Source: Clostridium gelidum
GTDB lineage: Bacteria; Bacillota; Clostridia; Clostridiales; Clostridiaceae
Length of the DNA: 64,000 nucleotides
Direction: 5' to 3'
Assembly (NCBI RefSeq): GCF_019977655.1
Contig: NZ_AP024849.1
Coordinates: 1,707,001-1,771,000, forward strand
The position numbers and the translations under genes were made by a program. Below are positions 1 through 8,348 of this stretch, piece by piece. How positions within the stretch are numbered: the stretch's first letter is position 1; every line of letters begins with the position of its first letter. The notes beneath the pieces are model-generated. The model saw only the letters and a list, made by a program, of their open reading frames with translations. It ran no database searches and was not told where the DNA came from.

Positions 1-1
1 A

Positions 2-184
2 GCAATAGCCGAATGGCTTGGTGCACAAAGCGGACTAGGGTATTTTAGTAAAAGAATGATGAGTCAGTTAGATGGAGCAGGAGTATTTGCACCTATTGTG
101 CTACTTTCAGCTGCAGCTATGATTGTAGTTGCAATTGTAAATATAATTGAGAAAAAAGTAATTACTTGGAGGAAGGAGATTTAA
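2..184 (+). CDS. ABC transporter permease, C-terminal end (partial)
   Basis: The window opens inside an open frame that ends with TAA three bases before the next ATG. The 60 visible residues end in a hydrophobic helix (APIVLLSAAAMIVVAIVNI) followed by a basic tail. The preceding stretch, with EWLGAQSGLGY, resembles the last cytoplasmic loop and final helix of SsuC/ThiX-type permeases. The close spacing to a NMT1/THI5-type binding protein supports a nitrate/sulfonate/pyrimidine-type importer. This is inferred from the tail and the neighbour only; the EAA loop lies outside the window. Confidence 0.75.
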   Translation, partial: AIAEWLGAQSGLGYFSKRMMSQLDGAGVFAPIVLLSAAAMIVVAIVNIIEKKVITWRKEI

Positions 185-187
185 TTA

Positions 188-1198
188 ATGAAAAAGAGAA
201 TTTTAGCATTAGCAATGTCAGGCTTAATGACTTTTGCAATGGTAGGCTGTAATAAGACAGCAACCAAATCAGAAACAAATGAAAAGAAAGAACTTGAGGA
301 GGTAAATGTTGTCTTAGATTGGTATCCGAATGCAGTTCATGGCTTTATTTATACAGCTATAGAAAAGGGATATTATGAACAAGAGGGATTAAAAGTAAAT
401 ATTCAGTTCCCTGCAAATACCAATGATGCAATTGCACTTACTGCAGCTGGAAAAGCAGATCTTGGAATTTATTATTTGCAAGATACTTTAATGGCGAGGG
501 GAAATGAAAACATTCCTATAAAGGCTGTGGGTACAATTGTTCAATCACCTTTAAGTGTAGTACTTTCATTAAAGGACAAAAACATTAAAACCCCAAAAGA
601 TCTTGTTGGTAAGAAAATAGGATATGGTGGAACAGCACTTTCTGAATCTATTATTTCTACAATGCTTGAAAATGCAGGAGAAAAGAAAGATTCAGCACAA
701 ACAGTTGATGTAGGTTTTGACCTAATGAGTTCAATGACAACAGGAAACGTAGATGCAACTATAGGATGTCTTGTAAATCATGAAGTTCCAGCTTTAGAAG
801 AACAAGGTTTTAAGTTAAACTACTTCTCACCAACTGAATATGGAGTTCCTAACTATTATGAACTTGTATTTGTTGCAGGTGAAGATAATATTAATAAGAA
901 TTCTGACAAAATAAAAAGATTTTTAAAAGCATCTAAAAAAGGCTTTGAGGATATGAAAGCGAGTCCTGATGAATCACTTAAAATACTAATGAAAAATCAA
1001 AATACAGAAAACTTCCCACTTAGTGAAAGTGTTGAAAAGAAGAGTTTTGATACATTAATTCCTGTTATGGAAACAAAAGATGCACAGTTTTTATCACAGG
1101 ACACAAAGGTATGGCAAGATAATATAGATTGGCTTGTAAAGGAAGGGCTACTTAAGAAGTCATTTAATGCTTCGGAAATAGTTGAAAATTTAAAATAG
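188..1198 (+). CDS. NMT1/THI5-like ABC substrate-binding lipoprotein
   Basis: 336-residue extracellular binding protein. The N-terminus is a lipoprotein signal with a lipobox ending at Cys21 (MVGC). The mature part has the NMT1/THI5 pattern: VVLDWYPNAVHGFIYTAIEKG near the start, then the KADLGIYY region and GVPNYYELVF. In this family WxPN-type N-termini are typical of binding proteins for thiamine pyrimidine precursors (ThiY-like) or related aromatics. The start is set by AAGGAG 7-8 bases upstream. It follows the permease tail by 3 bp, so they form one operon. The ligand is inferred only; a thiazole-branch operon (thiSFGHE) lies 57 kb away. A terminator hairpin follows. Confidence 0.85.
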   Translation: MKKRILALAMSGLMTFAMVGCNKTATKSETNEKKELEEVNVVLDWYPNAVHGFIYTAIEKGYYEQEGLKVNIQFPANTNDAIALTAAGKADLGIYYLQDTLMARGNENIPIKAVGTIVQSPLSVVLSLKDKNIKTPKDLVGKKIGYGGTALSESIISTMLENAGEKKDSAQTVDVGFDLMSSMTTGNVDATIGCLVNHEVPALEEQGFKLNYFSPTEYGVPNYYELVFVAGEDNINKNSDKIKRFLKASKKGFEDMKASPDESLKILMKNQNTENFPLSESVEKKSFDTLIPVMETKDAQFLSQDTKVWQDNIDWLVKEGLLKKSFNASEIVENLK

Positions 1199-1240
1199 GC
1201 TTTAAAATAGGCCTTAATAATTATAATTTTAAGAGTTATA

Positions 1241-1270
1241 AGCACTAGTCTTGTGAGACTAGTGCTTTTT
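1241..1270 (+). terminator. Rho-independent terminator
   Basis: Perfect 11-bp stem AGCACTAGTCT/AGACTAGTGCT with loop TGTG, followed by TTTTTCTC. It ends the transporter operon. A close relative with the same flanking bases lies at 2910-2944, so this terminator and its downstream sequence appear duplicated. Confidence 0.9.
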
Positions 1271-1330
1271 CTCAATATATGAGATGTATTCTTTAAGATT
1301 GAAAATATAGATAATGATTAATGTTTAAAA

Positions 1331-1459
1331 GATGAAAATCAAGCTGAATTACTGTCAGCAGTAAATATTGCTAAAATAGATGCAGTTATAACTGATTCTA
1401 TCGTTATAGCATATATATATTATCAAAGAAGAGTAGCTTTAAAAAAATATAATTTATAA
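1331..1459 (+). pseudogene. Remnant of a family-3 (amino-acid) binding protein
   Basis: An open stretch without a start codon encodes about 42 residues containing AELLSAVNIAKIDAVITDS then VIAYIYYQ. This matches the lobe-2 signature of SBP family 3 (LxxLxxGxIDAVxxDxxVxxYY). No ribosome site or upstream frame exists. It sits directly behind a terminator duplicated before the two intact family-3 binding proteins (3142, 4272), so it is most likely the decayed end of a third paralogue. The rest of 1199-1547 shows no gene. Confidence 0.6.
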
Positions 1460-1547
1460 AATATAGAGGAGAAATGAAGTTAAAGTAGAATATAACATAT
1501 GTAATAGTTTAAAATTTATATAAAAGTTAGTTATGGAGGGAATAATT

Positions 1548-1928
1548 ATGTCTGAAAATTTATTAAAAATTCTTATATGCGATGATTCAATGTTGATGAG
1601 AAAAAAACTAAAAGATAGTTTAACTTTATGTGGTCCCTTTGATATTTTAGAAGCAACTGATGGGCAAAAGGCAGTAGAAATCTATAAAGAGAAAAATCCG
1701 GATTTAGTATTTATGGATATAGTTATGCCAGTAAAGGATGGTATACAAGCAGTTTCAGAAATAAAAGATTTTGATAAAAATGCTAAAGTTGTTATGGCTT
1801 CTTCTTCAGGAACAAAGGAAAATTTAAAGAAAGCTATTAAAGCAGGAGCCTTTGAATTTATTCAAAAGCCTTGGGAGCAAGAACAAATTACTAAGATACT
1901 TAATAACTTTCTTAAGAAGGGGGAATAG
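1548..1928 (+). CDS. CheY-like single-domain response regulator
   Basis: 126-residue stand-alone receiver. The acidic pair is in ICDDSMLMRKKL, the phospho-acceptor Asp is in DLVFMDIVMP, the switch Ser/Thr is in VMASSSG, and the conserved Lys is in FIQKPWE. No output domain is present. The ATG at 1548 is chosen because GGAGGG lies 7 bases upstream; an in-frame ATG at 1533 overlaps that ribosome site. The next gene begins 4 bp after the stop and carries a CheX-like domain, so the two probably form a phosphorylation/dephosphorylation pair. No kinase is adjacent. Confidence 0.9.
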   Translation: MSENLLKILICDDSMLMRKKLKDSLTLCGPFDILEATDGQKAVEIYKEKNPDLVFMDIVMPVKDGIQAVSEIKDFDKNAKVVMASSSGTKENLKKAIKAGAFEFIQKPWEQEQITKILNNFLKKGE

Positions 1929-1931
1929 TTC

Positions 1932-2801
1932 GTGTTTACTCAATATTTTGGTCAATATTTATTAAATAAAAGATATCTTACCCTAGAGCAATTGCATGAT
2001 GGATTAGAACATCAGAAGGAGACAAGATTAAAATTAGGGGTTTTAGCTGTAAATGCAGGATATATGAGTGCAGATGAGGCTGATAAGATAAATGAAGCAC
2101 AAAAGAAGTTAGATAAAAGATTTGGTGAATTAGCAGTAGACATGAAATACTTAAAAGAAGAGCAAGTAGAAGAATTGTTATCCTCACAAAAATTTGGGCA
2201 TCTTTTATTAGGTCAAGCTCTTGTGGACAAAGAATATATGACTCTTCAAGAATTTGAAAAGGCAATAAATGAATATAAAAAAGACTATAGCATTTCAGAT
2301 AAGGAATTTGAAGCAATACAAAGAGATGATGTAGATGAAATGGTAAATACATTTATAAAATTTGAAGGTACTAAAAATGAAAAAGTACTTAAAGACTATT
2401 TAGCATTATTCACAAGAAACTTAGTTAGATTTATAGATACAGAAGCAGTTATAAGTGAAGTAATTAAATTAGAAGAATATGAATGTAAATGGACTGCTAA
2501 ACAAGATATAAAAGGAGAAATAAATCTATCTACTTTTATTGAAGCAAACGAGAATTCTTTTATAAAATTCGCATCTAAATACGCTGAAGAGGAATTAAAC
2601 TCTGTTGATGAAATGGCAGAAGCCTCAGTTGGTGAATTTTTAAATCTACAAAATGGAATTTTTCTGGTTAATATGTCTAATGCAGGAGTAGACTTAGAAA
2701 TGAATCCACAGGAAGTGTATTCTAATATAAGTGTACATAATGTTTACAAAGTATCAGTAGATTTATCCTTTGGCAAAATCAGCATTTTAATTAAAGAATA
2801 G
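1932..2801 (+). CDS. MshEN-like repeat protein with CheX/CheC-like C-terminal domain
   Basis: 289 residues, GTG start behind AAGGGGG. Residues 1-115 are four tandem 29-residue repeats: the conserved Gly recurs at 7, 36, 65 and 94, and a Gln closes repeats one to three at 28, 57 and 86 (Tyr115 in the fourth). Repeat two (KLGVLAVNAGYMSADE...Q) resembles the MshEN c-di-GMP-binding consensus (RLGxxLxxxG...Q), in degenerate form. Residues about 140-289 look like CheX/CheC, with the phosphatase-type ExxN motif at Glu235/Asn238 followed by Gly242. It is probably co-transcribed with the CheY-like gene before it and may act on that protein. The c-di-GMP link is a hypothesis. Confidence 0.7.
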   Translation: MFTQYFGQYLLNKRYLTLEQLHDGLEHQKETRLKLGVLAVNAGYMSADEADKINEAQKKLDKRFGELAVDMKYLKEEQVEELLSSQKFGHLLLGQALVDKEYMTLQEFEKAINEYKKDYSISDKEFEAIQRDDVDEMVNTFIKFEGTKNEKVLKDYLALFTRNLVRFIDTEAVISEVIKLEEYECKWTAKQDIKGEINLSTFIEANENSFIKFASKYAEEELNSVDEMAEASVGEFLNLQNGIFLVNMSNAGVDLEMNPQEVYSNISVHNVYKVSVDLSFGKISILIKE

Positions 2802-2815
2802 TAGTATTTGAATTT

Positions 2816-2899
2816 AGGCACATGAAAATAAATAACAAGTCCAAAGTTGCCATGAAAAATAGGCTGGCAAATGGACTTGTTATTTTTTGATTGTGCCTT
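2816..2899. repeat. Family A palindromic repeat, short form (A1)
   Basis: Starts AGGCACATGAAAATAAATAA and ends with the inverted counterpart TTATTTTTTGATTGTGCCT. The arms include AACAAGTCC/GGACTTGTT. It keeps the outer arms of the roughly 160-bp element seen at 25850, 38169 and 45074 but has lost the central part. Confidence 0.9.
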
Positions 2900-2909
2900 A
2901 ATAGTCAAA

Positions 2910-2944
2910 AGCACTAATCATTTGAGAAGATTAGTGCTTTTTCT
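2910..2944 (+). terminator. Rho-independent terminator
   Basis: 10-bp stem AGCACTAATC/GATTAGTGCT followed by TTTTTCTC. It is a diverged duplicate of the hairpin at 1241; similarity continues about 60 bp downstream (GTATTCTTTAA and the following AT-rich bases). It lies downstream of the CheX-like gene. The remaining bases to 3141 show no gene. Confidence 0.85.
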
Positions 2945-3141
2945 CTATACAATACGTGTATTCTTTAATATGGCAAATAGGAATATAGAGAATGTTTAAT
3001 ATATGAGAATCCATTTTTAAAAAATATCTCTAAAATAAATCTGATGAATAATTCAGATTCAAAATTAGGATAATAACAATAAACTTATATTTATATAATA
3101 TTCTTGCTAGAAATATATAGTTATGAAAAGAGGGGAATTAT

Positions 3142-4023
3142 ATGCAGAAAATGCGTAAAAAATTATTGGTTATAATTATTAGTGTTGTAAGTTTCATTGG
3201 AATAATTGTTATTTTTGGTTCAGGAGTTAGTAATGCTCAGATATCAAACACTGATAGTGCAAAAGATAGATTACAAGCAATAAAGGAAAAAGGGGTATTA
3301 ACTGTTGCTTCGGCAAATGATAGACCATTTGCTTATATAGATCCTCAAACAAATAAGTTTACTGGAGTTGATGCAGAAATTATAACTGAAGTTGCAAGAC
3401 GACTTGGTATTGATAAAGTTGAAATGAAGTATGTTCCATTTGAAAATGTATTGGTGGAATTAAATAAAAATAATGATATAGATATAGCTGCAGATGGATT
3501 CTATGTTACAGATGAACGTAAAAAAGAAGTTCTATTCACAAATGTATGGTATAAAGAACCAGAAGTTATTATTACTCCTAAAGCTACAAAATTTAATTTT
3601 AAAGAAGATTTGAAAGATGCAATAGTGGGTGCACAAAATAAGACTCCTTTTTTAGATTTAGCTCAAAAATGGGAAAAAGAGGGCTTGATAAAAAAAATTA
3701 AAATACTTGAAAGCCAGTCTGAATTAATATTAGCAGTAGCTAATGGTGAAGTAGATGCAGGTATAATTGATTATTTAGTTGCATCATATGTATTATCAGA
3801 AAATAAGAATCTTAATTTAAAAATGGTAACTCCATATAAACCTGAGATTCCTGGAATGGTAGCAGGAGCAGTAAAAAAAACTGATGCTACTTTTGCAGAG
3901 GAAGTAAATAAAAAAATTGATGAAATGAAAGAAGATAGAACCCTTATTGGAATTCTTAAAAAATATGGAATGGATGAAGGTAATTTTGTTTCAGTTAAAG
4001 ATGGTAATATTTTAGAACAGTGA
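3142..4023 (+). CDS. Family-3 amino-acid-type substrate-binding protein (orphan)
   Basis: 293 residues with a long hydrophobic signal segment ending near SNAQ, an SPase I-like site; no lipobox Cys. The domain starts with the SBP family 3 pattern KEKGVLTVASANDRPFAYID, then FTGVDAEIITEVARRLG and later EVDAGIIDYLVASYVL. The family binds polar amino acids or similar ligands for ABC import or sensing. No permease or ATPase gene is nearby; the next gene is a paralogue. An orphan pair may feed a distant permease or serve as sensors. AGGGG precedes the ATG. Confidence 0.88.
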   Translation: MQKMRKKLLVIIISVVSFIGIIVIFGSGVSNAQISNTDSAKDRLQAIKEKGVLTVASANDRPFAYIDPQTNKFTGVDAEIITEVARRLGIDKVEMKYVPFENVLVELNKNNDIDIAADGFYVTDERKKEVLFTNVWYKEPEVIITPKATKFNFKEDLKDAIVGAQNKTPFLDLAQKWEKEGLIKKIKILESQSELILAVANGEVDAGIIDYLVASYVLSENKNLNLKMVTPYKPEIPGMVAGAVKKTDATFAEEVNKKIDEMKEDRTLIGILKKYGMDEGNFVSVKDGNILEQ

Positions 4024-4271
4024 GGTAACTTATTATATATGTTGTAATAAAATTTTTACATCTCAAAACATAGACTATCTATTATTTTAGGATGAACTTT
4101 ATTCATGTTCCCATATTAGCTGTTAAGTACCTATAAATTACATTTCCATTTTGGGGGATAAAATCAAATGATATGAATACTTTACGGCATTACGCCGAAG
4201 TTAAATTAAAAACATATAGAGTTTTATAATGCGACCTATAGAAATGTCTAATTATGAAAAGGAGAATTTAC

Positions 4272-5156
4272 ATGAAAAAAATATGTGAAAAATTATTAGT
4301 TTTAATTATTGTTGCTGCAAATTGTATTGGAATTATGGCTGGATGTGGTGCAAGCATTAGTAGCATAACTACAATATCGGGTAATCCAGCTGTAAAAGAT
4401 AGATTAGAGCAAATAAAAGAAAAAGGAGTATTAACTGTTGCTTCAGCAGATAATAAACCATTTGGTTATATAGATCCTCAAACAAATCAGTTTACTGGAA
4501 TTGATGCAGATATTATAACTGAAATTGCAAGACGACTTGGAATTGATAAAGTTGAAATGAAGCTAGTTCCATTTAAATATTTATTAAACGAATTAAATTC
4601 TGATAATGATATAGATATAATAGCATCTGGATTGTATGTTACGGAGGAACGTAAAAAAGAGGTATTATTCACAAATGTCTGGTATAAAGAGCCAGAAGCC
4701 ATTGTTACGCTTAAAGCTTCAGAATTTAATTTTAAAGAAGATTTGAAAAACGCAGTAGTAGGTGCAGAAAGTGGAACTGTATTTGTAGAACTAATTCAAA
4801 AATGGAAAAATGATGGTTCAGTAAAAGACGTAAGAATATATCAGAGTCAACCTGATTTAATATTAGCAGTAGCTACTAATGAGATAGATGCATCTATACT
4901 TGATTCAGCCTCTGCATCATATTTAGTATCAAGATATAAGAACCTTAATTTTAAGATATTCACTCCATATAAACCTGAACTTCCTGGAATTGTAGCAGCA
5001 GCAGTTAAAAAAAGTGATACTTCCTTTGCAGATGCAATAAATAAAAAAATTGATGAAATGAAAGAAGATGGAACACTTATTGAAATTTTAAAAAAACATG
5101 GACTGAATGAAAGTAATTTTGTTTCAGTTAAAGATGGTCATATTTCAGGCCAATGA
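4272..5156 (+). CDS. Family-3 amino-acid-type binding lipoprotein (orphan paralogue)
   Basis: 294 residues from ATG 4272, chosen because AAAAGGAG sits 7 bases upstream; an in-frame ATG at 4254 overlaps that site. It has a lipobox (IMAGC), unlike its neighbour at 3142. The two proteins are clearly recent paralogues, with nearly identical stretches such as KEKGVLTVAS, YIDPQTN, ERKKEVLFTNVWYKEPE and a shared C-terminal FVSVKDG. Lobe-2 residues differ (DASILDSASASYLV against DAGIIDYLVASYVL), so ligand preference may have diverged. The roughly 250-bp gap before it holds only AT-rich sequence. Confidence 0.88.
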   Translation: MKKICEKLLVLIIVAANCIGIMAGCGASISSITTISGNPAVKDRLEQIKEKGVLTVASADNKPFGYIDPQTNQFTGIDADIITEIARRLGIDKVEMKLVPFKYLLNELNSDNDIDIIASGLYVTEERKKEVLFTNVWYKEPEAIVTLKASEFNFKEDLKNAVVGAESGTVFVELIQKWKNDGSVKDVRIYQSQPDLILAVATNEIDASILDSASASYLVSRYKNLNFKIFTPYKPELPGIVAAAVKKSDTSFADAINKKIDEMKEDGTLIEILKKHGLNESNFVSVKDGHISGQ

Positions 5157-5261
5157 ACATATATAAACAATGATGATTTATATATTTGCTGAAATCTTAA
5201 TAATAAAATTGGAATAAATATGTATCTAACTTCGGTGGGTTATACGCATAAGTTTAGTATA

Positions 5262-5558
5262 TTAGCCACTTTTTCTAACATGCCTTGATTTTTTTATATT
5301 TACATAAGAATCAGCAGGAATATTTTCTATAAATCTAAGATACTTAATGATTTTTTGATCTCTCTTTAACGATTCAAGAGTATGATAGTGTGTTGCGAGT
5401 TCTCGATTAGTAAAAAGAGCGTGAATTTGTTTATGACAAGTTGGACATAAAGAGAGTGTTTCAAATTTTTTTCCGCCTTTTTCTAAGGGAATTAAGTGAT
5501 GTTTAGTTATTGTAGAAACACTTCTATTACATAATTCACATATATGGTTTTGTGCCAT
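5262..5558 (-). CDS. Small HNH endonuclease-type protein
   Basis: 98 residues. Order of motifs: CELC zinc pair at residues 7-10, KHHLIPLEKGGK (HNH His pair), then CPTCHKQIHALF with the second zinc pair and catalytic His. This is a compact HNH nuclease of the zinc-containing type, often found as a free-standing small gene in clostridia. GGAGG lies 6 bases before the ATG. No intron, phage or restriction partner is visible, so its role is not assignable. The C-terminus is basic. Confidence 0.85.
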   Translation of the reverse strand: MAQNHICELCNRSVSTITKHHLIPLEKGGKKFETLSLCPTCHKQIHALFTNRELATHYHTLESLKRDQKIIKYLRFIENIPADSYVNIKKSRHVRKSG

Positions 5559-5789
5559 AAAATCCTCCTCGTAATCTTTAGTTTCTTATAATTAAATTAT
5601 ATCAAATGAATGAATAAAATCAAATTTTATAACTAAATTTTAACAAAATTTAATTTGAACATTACTAACAAAACTTGGGGATGAGCATTTGATTGTGTTA
5701 ATATAAAATTAGGAATCTAAACTTTGAAAAATCAATAATATTTATATAAAATTCGAATATTAAATCTCTAATTTTTAGGAGGTCAAAAT

Positions 5790-5870
5790 ATGGATAAAGA
5801 AATAATAGTAAATAATATTGAATATGCAATCATAAAATATTCATTAATATTTTATGAAAACGTTGATTAA
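5790..5870 (+). CDS. Tiny ORF with strong ribosome site (doubtful)
   Basis: 26 codons beginning MDKEIIVNNIEYAI behind a good AGGAGG at 5778-5783. No family is recognised. It may be the truncated start of a lost gene, or a short leader ORF ahead of the glucose PTS unit. Composition is ordinary for this genome. The surrounding 5559-5907 region holds nothing else I can support. Confidence 0.25.
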   Translation: MDKEIIVNNIEYAIIKYSLIFYENVD

Positions 5871-5907
5871 TGATTGTAAACGTGGTAATATAATCATAAT
5901 GATATAG

Positions 5908-5980
5908 TATGTAACTGGTAAGCAGGCATTAACTATACATAGACATTTGAGGATGTTTGTGTTAGTTGACGCTTTTTTTT
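5908..5980 (+). promoter_or_regulatory. RAT antiterminator site overlapping a terminator upstream of ptsG
   Basis: GTAACTGGTAAGCAGGCATT (5911-5930) followed by AAC has the layout of ribonucleic antiterminator targets of BglG/SacY/GlcT proteins (core AACTG...CAGGCA). Its 3' half, GCATTAACTA (5926-5935), can instead pair with TTAGTTGACGC (5962-5972), forming a terminator followed by eight T residues (5973-5980). The two structures are mutually exclusive, the known design for PTS genes. The PRD antiterminator encoded at 8349 is the obvious partner. Confidence 0.82.
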
Positions 5981-6042
5981 GCGCAAAAAGCATTCAAGAC
6001 ATCCTGATATGCAAAAATAATTACATAAAAAGGAGAAAAGTT

Positions 6043-8169
6043 ATGAAAGACAAAATTTTTGGTGTGTTACAACGTGTAGGAAGATCATTTATGCTTCCAA
6101 TTGCTATTTTACCAGTGGCAGGATTATTTTTAGGAATAGGTGGTTCATTTACTAATCCAACAATGATTGAAGCTTATGGTCTTACTAAATTAATCGGACC
6201 TGGTACATTTATTTACGCAATTCTTTCTGTAATGAATGCAGCAGGAAGTGTAGTATTTGGAAATTTACCAATATTATTTGCAATGGGTGTTGCAATTGGT
6301 ATGGCAAAAAAAGAAAAAGATGTTGCAGCTTTATCTGCAGCAATTGCATTTCTTATAATGCATGCATCAATAGGTGCTATGATTAATATTAATGGTGGAA
6401 CTGAAGCTCTCCTTAGTGGTGCATCAACTTCCGTACTTGGTATTACTTCATTACAAATGGGTGTTTTTGGTGGTATTATTGTAGGACTTGGTGTAGCAGC
6501 ACTACATAATAAGTTCTATAAAATTGAATTACCACAAGTATTATCATTCTTTGGTGGAACTAGATTTATTCCAATTGTAAGTGCAATAACATATTTAATT
6601 GTCGGAATTTTAATGTTTTATATTTGGCCTCCAATTCAAGGTGGTATTTATAAAATTGGAGCTGTAGTACTTGCATCTGGTTATGCAGGAACATGGGTTT
6701 ATGGTTTAATGGAACGTTTATTGATACCTTTTGGTCTTCATCATGTATTTTACTTACCATTTTGGCAAACAGCAGTTGGTGGTACAGCAGAAGTTGGCGG
6801 AAAAGTTATTGAAGGAGCTCAAAACATTTTCTTTGCAGAACTTGGAACTCCAGGAATAACACATTTTAGTGTTTCAGCAACAAGATTTATGTCAGGTAAA
6901 TTCCCACTTATGATATTTGGATTACCAGGGGCAGCACTTGCAATGTACAAATGTGCTAAACCAGAAAAGAGAAAAGTAGTAGGAGGATTACTACTATCTG
7001 CAGCATTGACTTCAATGCTTACTGGTATTACCGAACCAATTGAATTTACATTCTTATTTGTTGCACCAGCATTATATGGAATACATTGTGTATTTGCAGG
7101 ACTTTCATATATGTTCATGCATATGTTAAACGTTGGAGTAGGTATGACTTTCTCCGGTGGATTTATTGATTTATTCTTATTTGGTATTTTACAAGGAAAT
7201 GCAAAGACAAGCTGGATATGGGTTGTAGTTGTAGGCATTGGGTATTTTGTAGTATACTATTTATTATTCTCTTTCTTAATTAAGAAATTTAATTTAAAGA
7301 CTCCAGGACGTGAAGACACTGATGAAGTTAAACTTTATCGTAGAAGTGATTTAGAAGCAAAGAAAAATGCTGAAAATGGAGACGTAGATGAACTTTCAGC
7401 TATGATATGCGAAGGTCTTGGCGGGAAGAAAAATATTTCAGATGTCGACTGCTGCGCAACTAGATTACGTTGCACAGTACACAAAGGAGAATTAGTAAAT
7501 AAAGATTTATTAAAACAAAGTGGAGCATCAGGAGTAATTCATAAAGGTGAGGGTGTTCAAGTTATATATGGACCAAGAGTAACTATTATAAAATCAAATT
7601 TAGAAGATTACTTAGTTACAGCACCTAATGAAGAAGTTTCTATGGATACAGTAGAAGAAAATAAAGAAGAAAAAGCAACTGAAAAAGAGATTCAAGGAAA
7701 AGTTATTAATACAATAATCTTAAATAGTCCATTAACAGGTATTGCTAAGGATTTATCAGAAGCACCAGATGAAGCATTTGCAAATAAGATGATGGGAGAT
7801 GGTGTTGTAGTTATTCCAACTGATGGTAATGTTGTAGCACCAGCAGATGGAGAAGTGATATTTGTATTTCCGTCAAAACATGCAGTAGGATTTAAAACAA
7901 CTGATGGACTTGAATTACTTATTCATATAGGAATAGATACAGTAAAGCTTGATGGAAAAGGCTTTGAAACCTTTGTAAAAGACGGAGATAAGTTAAAGAA
8001 GGGTGATAAAATATTAAGCTTTGACTTAGAATTTATAAAAGAGAATGCACCGTCCATTGCATCACCAATTATTTGCACAGCATTAAGTAGTAACCAACAA
8101 GTACGTTTGTTAAAAACAGGTGAGATAAAAGCTGGAGAAGCAATAATTGCAATTGATGTATTTGAATAA
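6043..8169 (+). CDS. ptsG: PTS glucose-type transporter EIICBA
   Basis: 708-residue three-domain glucose-family PTS permease. EIIC covers roughly residues 1-410 with about ten membrane segments and the GITEPIEF motif. EIIB carries the phospho-Cys in DCCATRLRC (Cys471). EIIA carries the active His in LLIHIGIDTV (His628). It takes up glucose or a close relative with phosphorylation from HPr. The ATG at 6043 follows AAAAGGAG; the upstream open frame to 5947 runs through the terminator and is not coding. Expression is probably controlled by the RAT site at 5908 and the antiterminator gene downstream. The domain order C-B-A matches clostridial GlcG/PtsG. Confidence 0.93.
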   Translation: MKDKIFGVLQRVGRSFMLPIAILPVAGLFLGIGGSFTNPTMIEAYGLTKLIGPGTFIYAILSVMNAAGSVVFGNLPILFAMGVAIGMAKKEKDVAALSAAIAFLIMHASIGAMININGGTEALLSGASTSVLGITSLQMGVFGGIIVGLGVAALHNKFYKIELPQVLSFFGGTRFIPIVSAITYLIVGILMFYIWPPIQGGIYKIGAVVLASGYAGTWVYGLMERLLIPFGLHHVFYLPFWQTAVGGTAEVGGKVIEGAQNIFFAELGTPGITHFSVSATRFMSGKFPLMIFGLPGAALAMYKCAKPEKRKVVGGLLLSAALTSMLTGITEPIEFTFLFVAPALYGIHCVFAGLSYMFMHMLNVGVGMTFSGGFIDLFLFGILQGNAKTSWIWVVVVGIGYFVVYYLLFSFLIKKFNLKTPGREDTDEVKLYRRSDLEAKKNAENGDVDELSAMICEGLGGKKNISDVDCCATRLRCTVHKGELVNKDLLKQSGASGVIHKGEGVQVIYGPRVTIIKSNLEDYLVTAPNEEVSMDTVEENKEEKATEKEIQGKVINTIILNSPLTGIAKDLSEAPDEAFANKMMGDGVVVIPTDGNVVAPADGEVIFVFPSKHAVGFKTTDGLELLIHIGIDTVKLDGKGFETFVKDGDKLKKGDKILSFDLEFIKENAPSIASPIICTALSSNQQVRLLKTGEIKAGEAIIAIDVFE

Positions 8170-8330
8170 GGGATGTGAAAGAAAATAAAAAGTCAAAGAT
8201 GCGATGTATGTTTTCGTCAGGCAAGGAGCTAAGGTTTGCTCATAGAGAGCTATTAGTGAAACTTGGAGACGAAGTATGACACAAAATAGACTAGCATACT
8301 GACTTGTATTTCTTTGAATATCCCTAACAT
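8170..8330. repeat. Family A palindromic repeat, degenerate copy (A2)
   Basis: Between ptsG and the antiterminator gene. It shares GTCAGGCAAGGAGC, CTCATAGAGAGCTATTAG, GACGAAGTATGA and a closing TGACTTGTATTTCTTTGA with the full element, but its terminal AGGCACA ends have decayed. Confidence 0.7.
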
Positions 8331-8348
8331 GTAAAGAGGAGGCATAAA

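Noticed and set aside
5947..6042. N-terminal extension of PtsG
   Set aside because: The open frame passes through the RAT/terminator; the ATG at 6043 has the ribosome site and starts at the conserved EIIC N-terminus.
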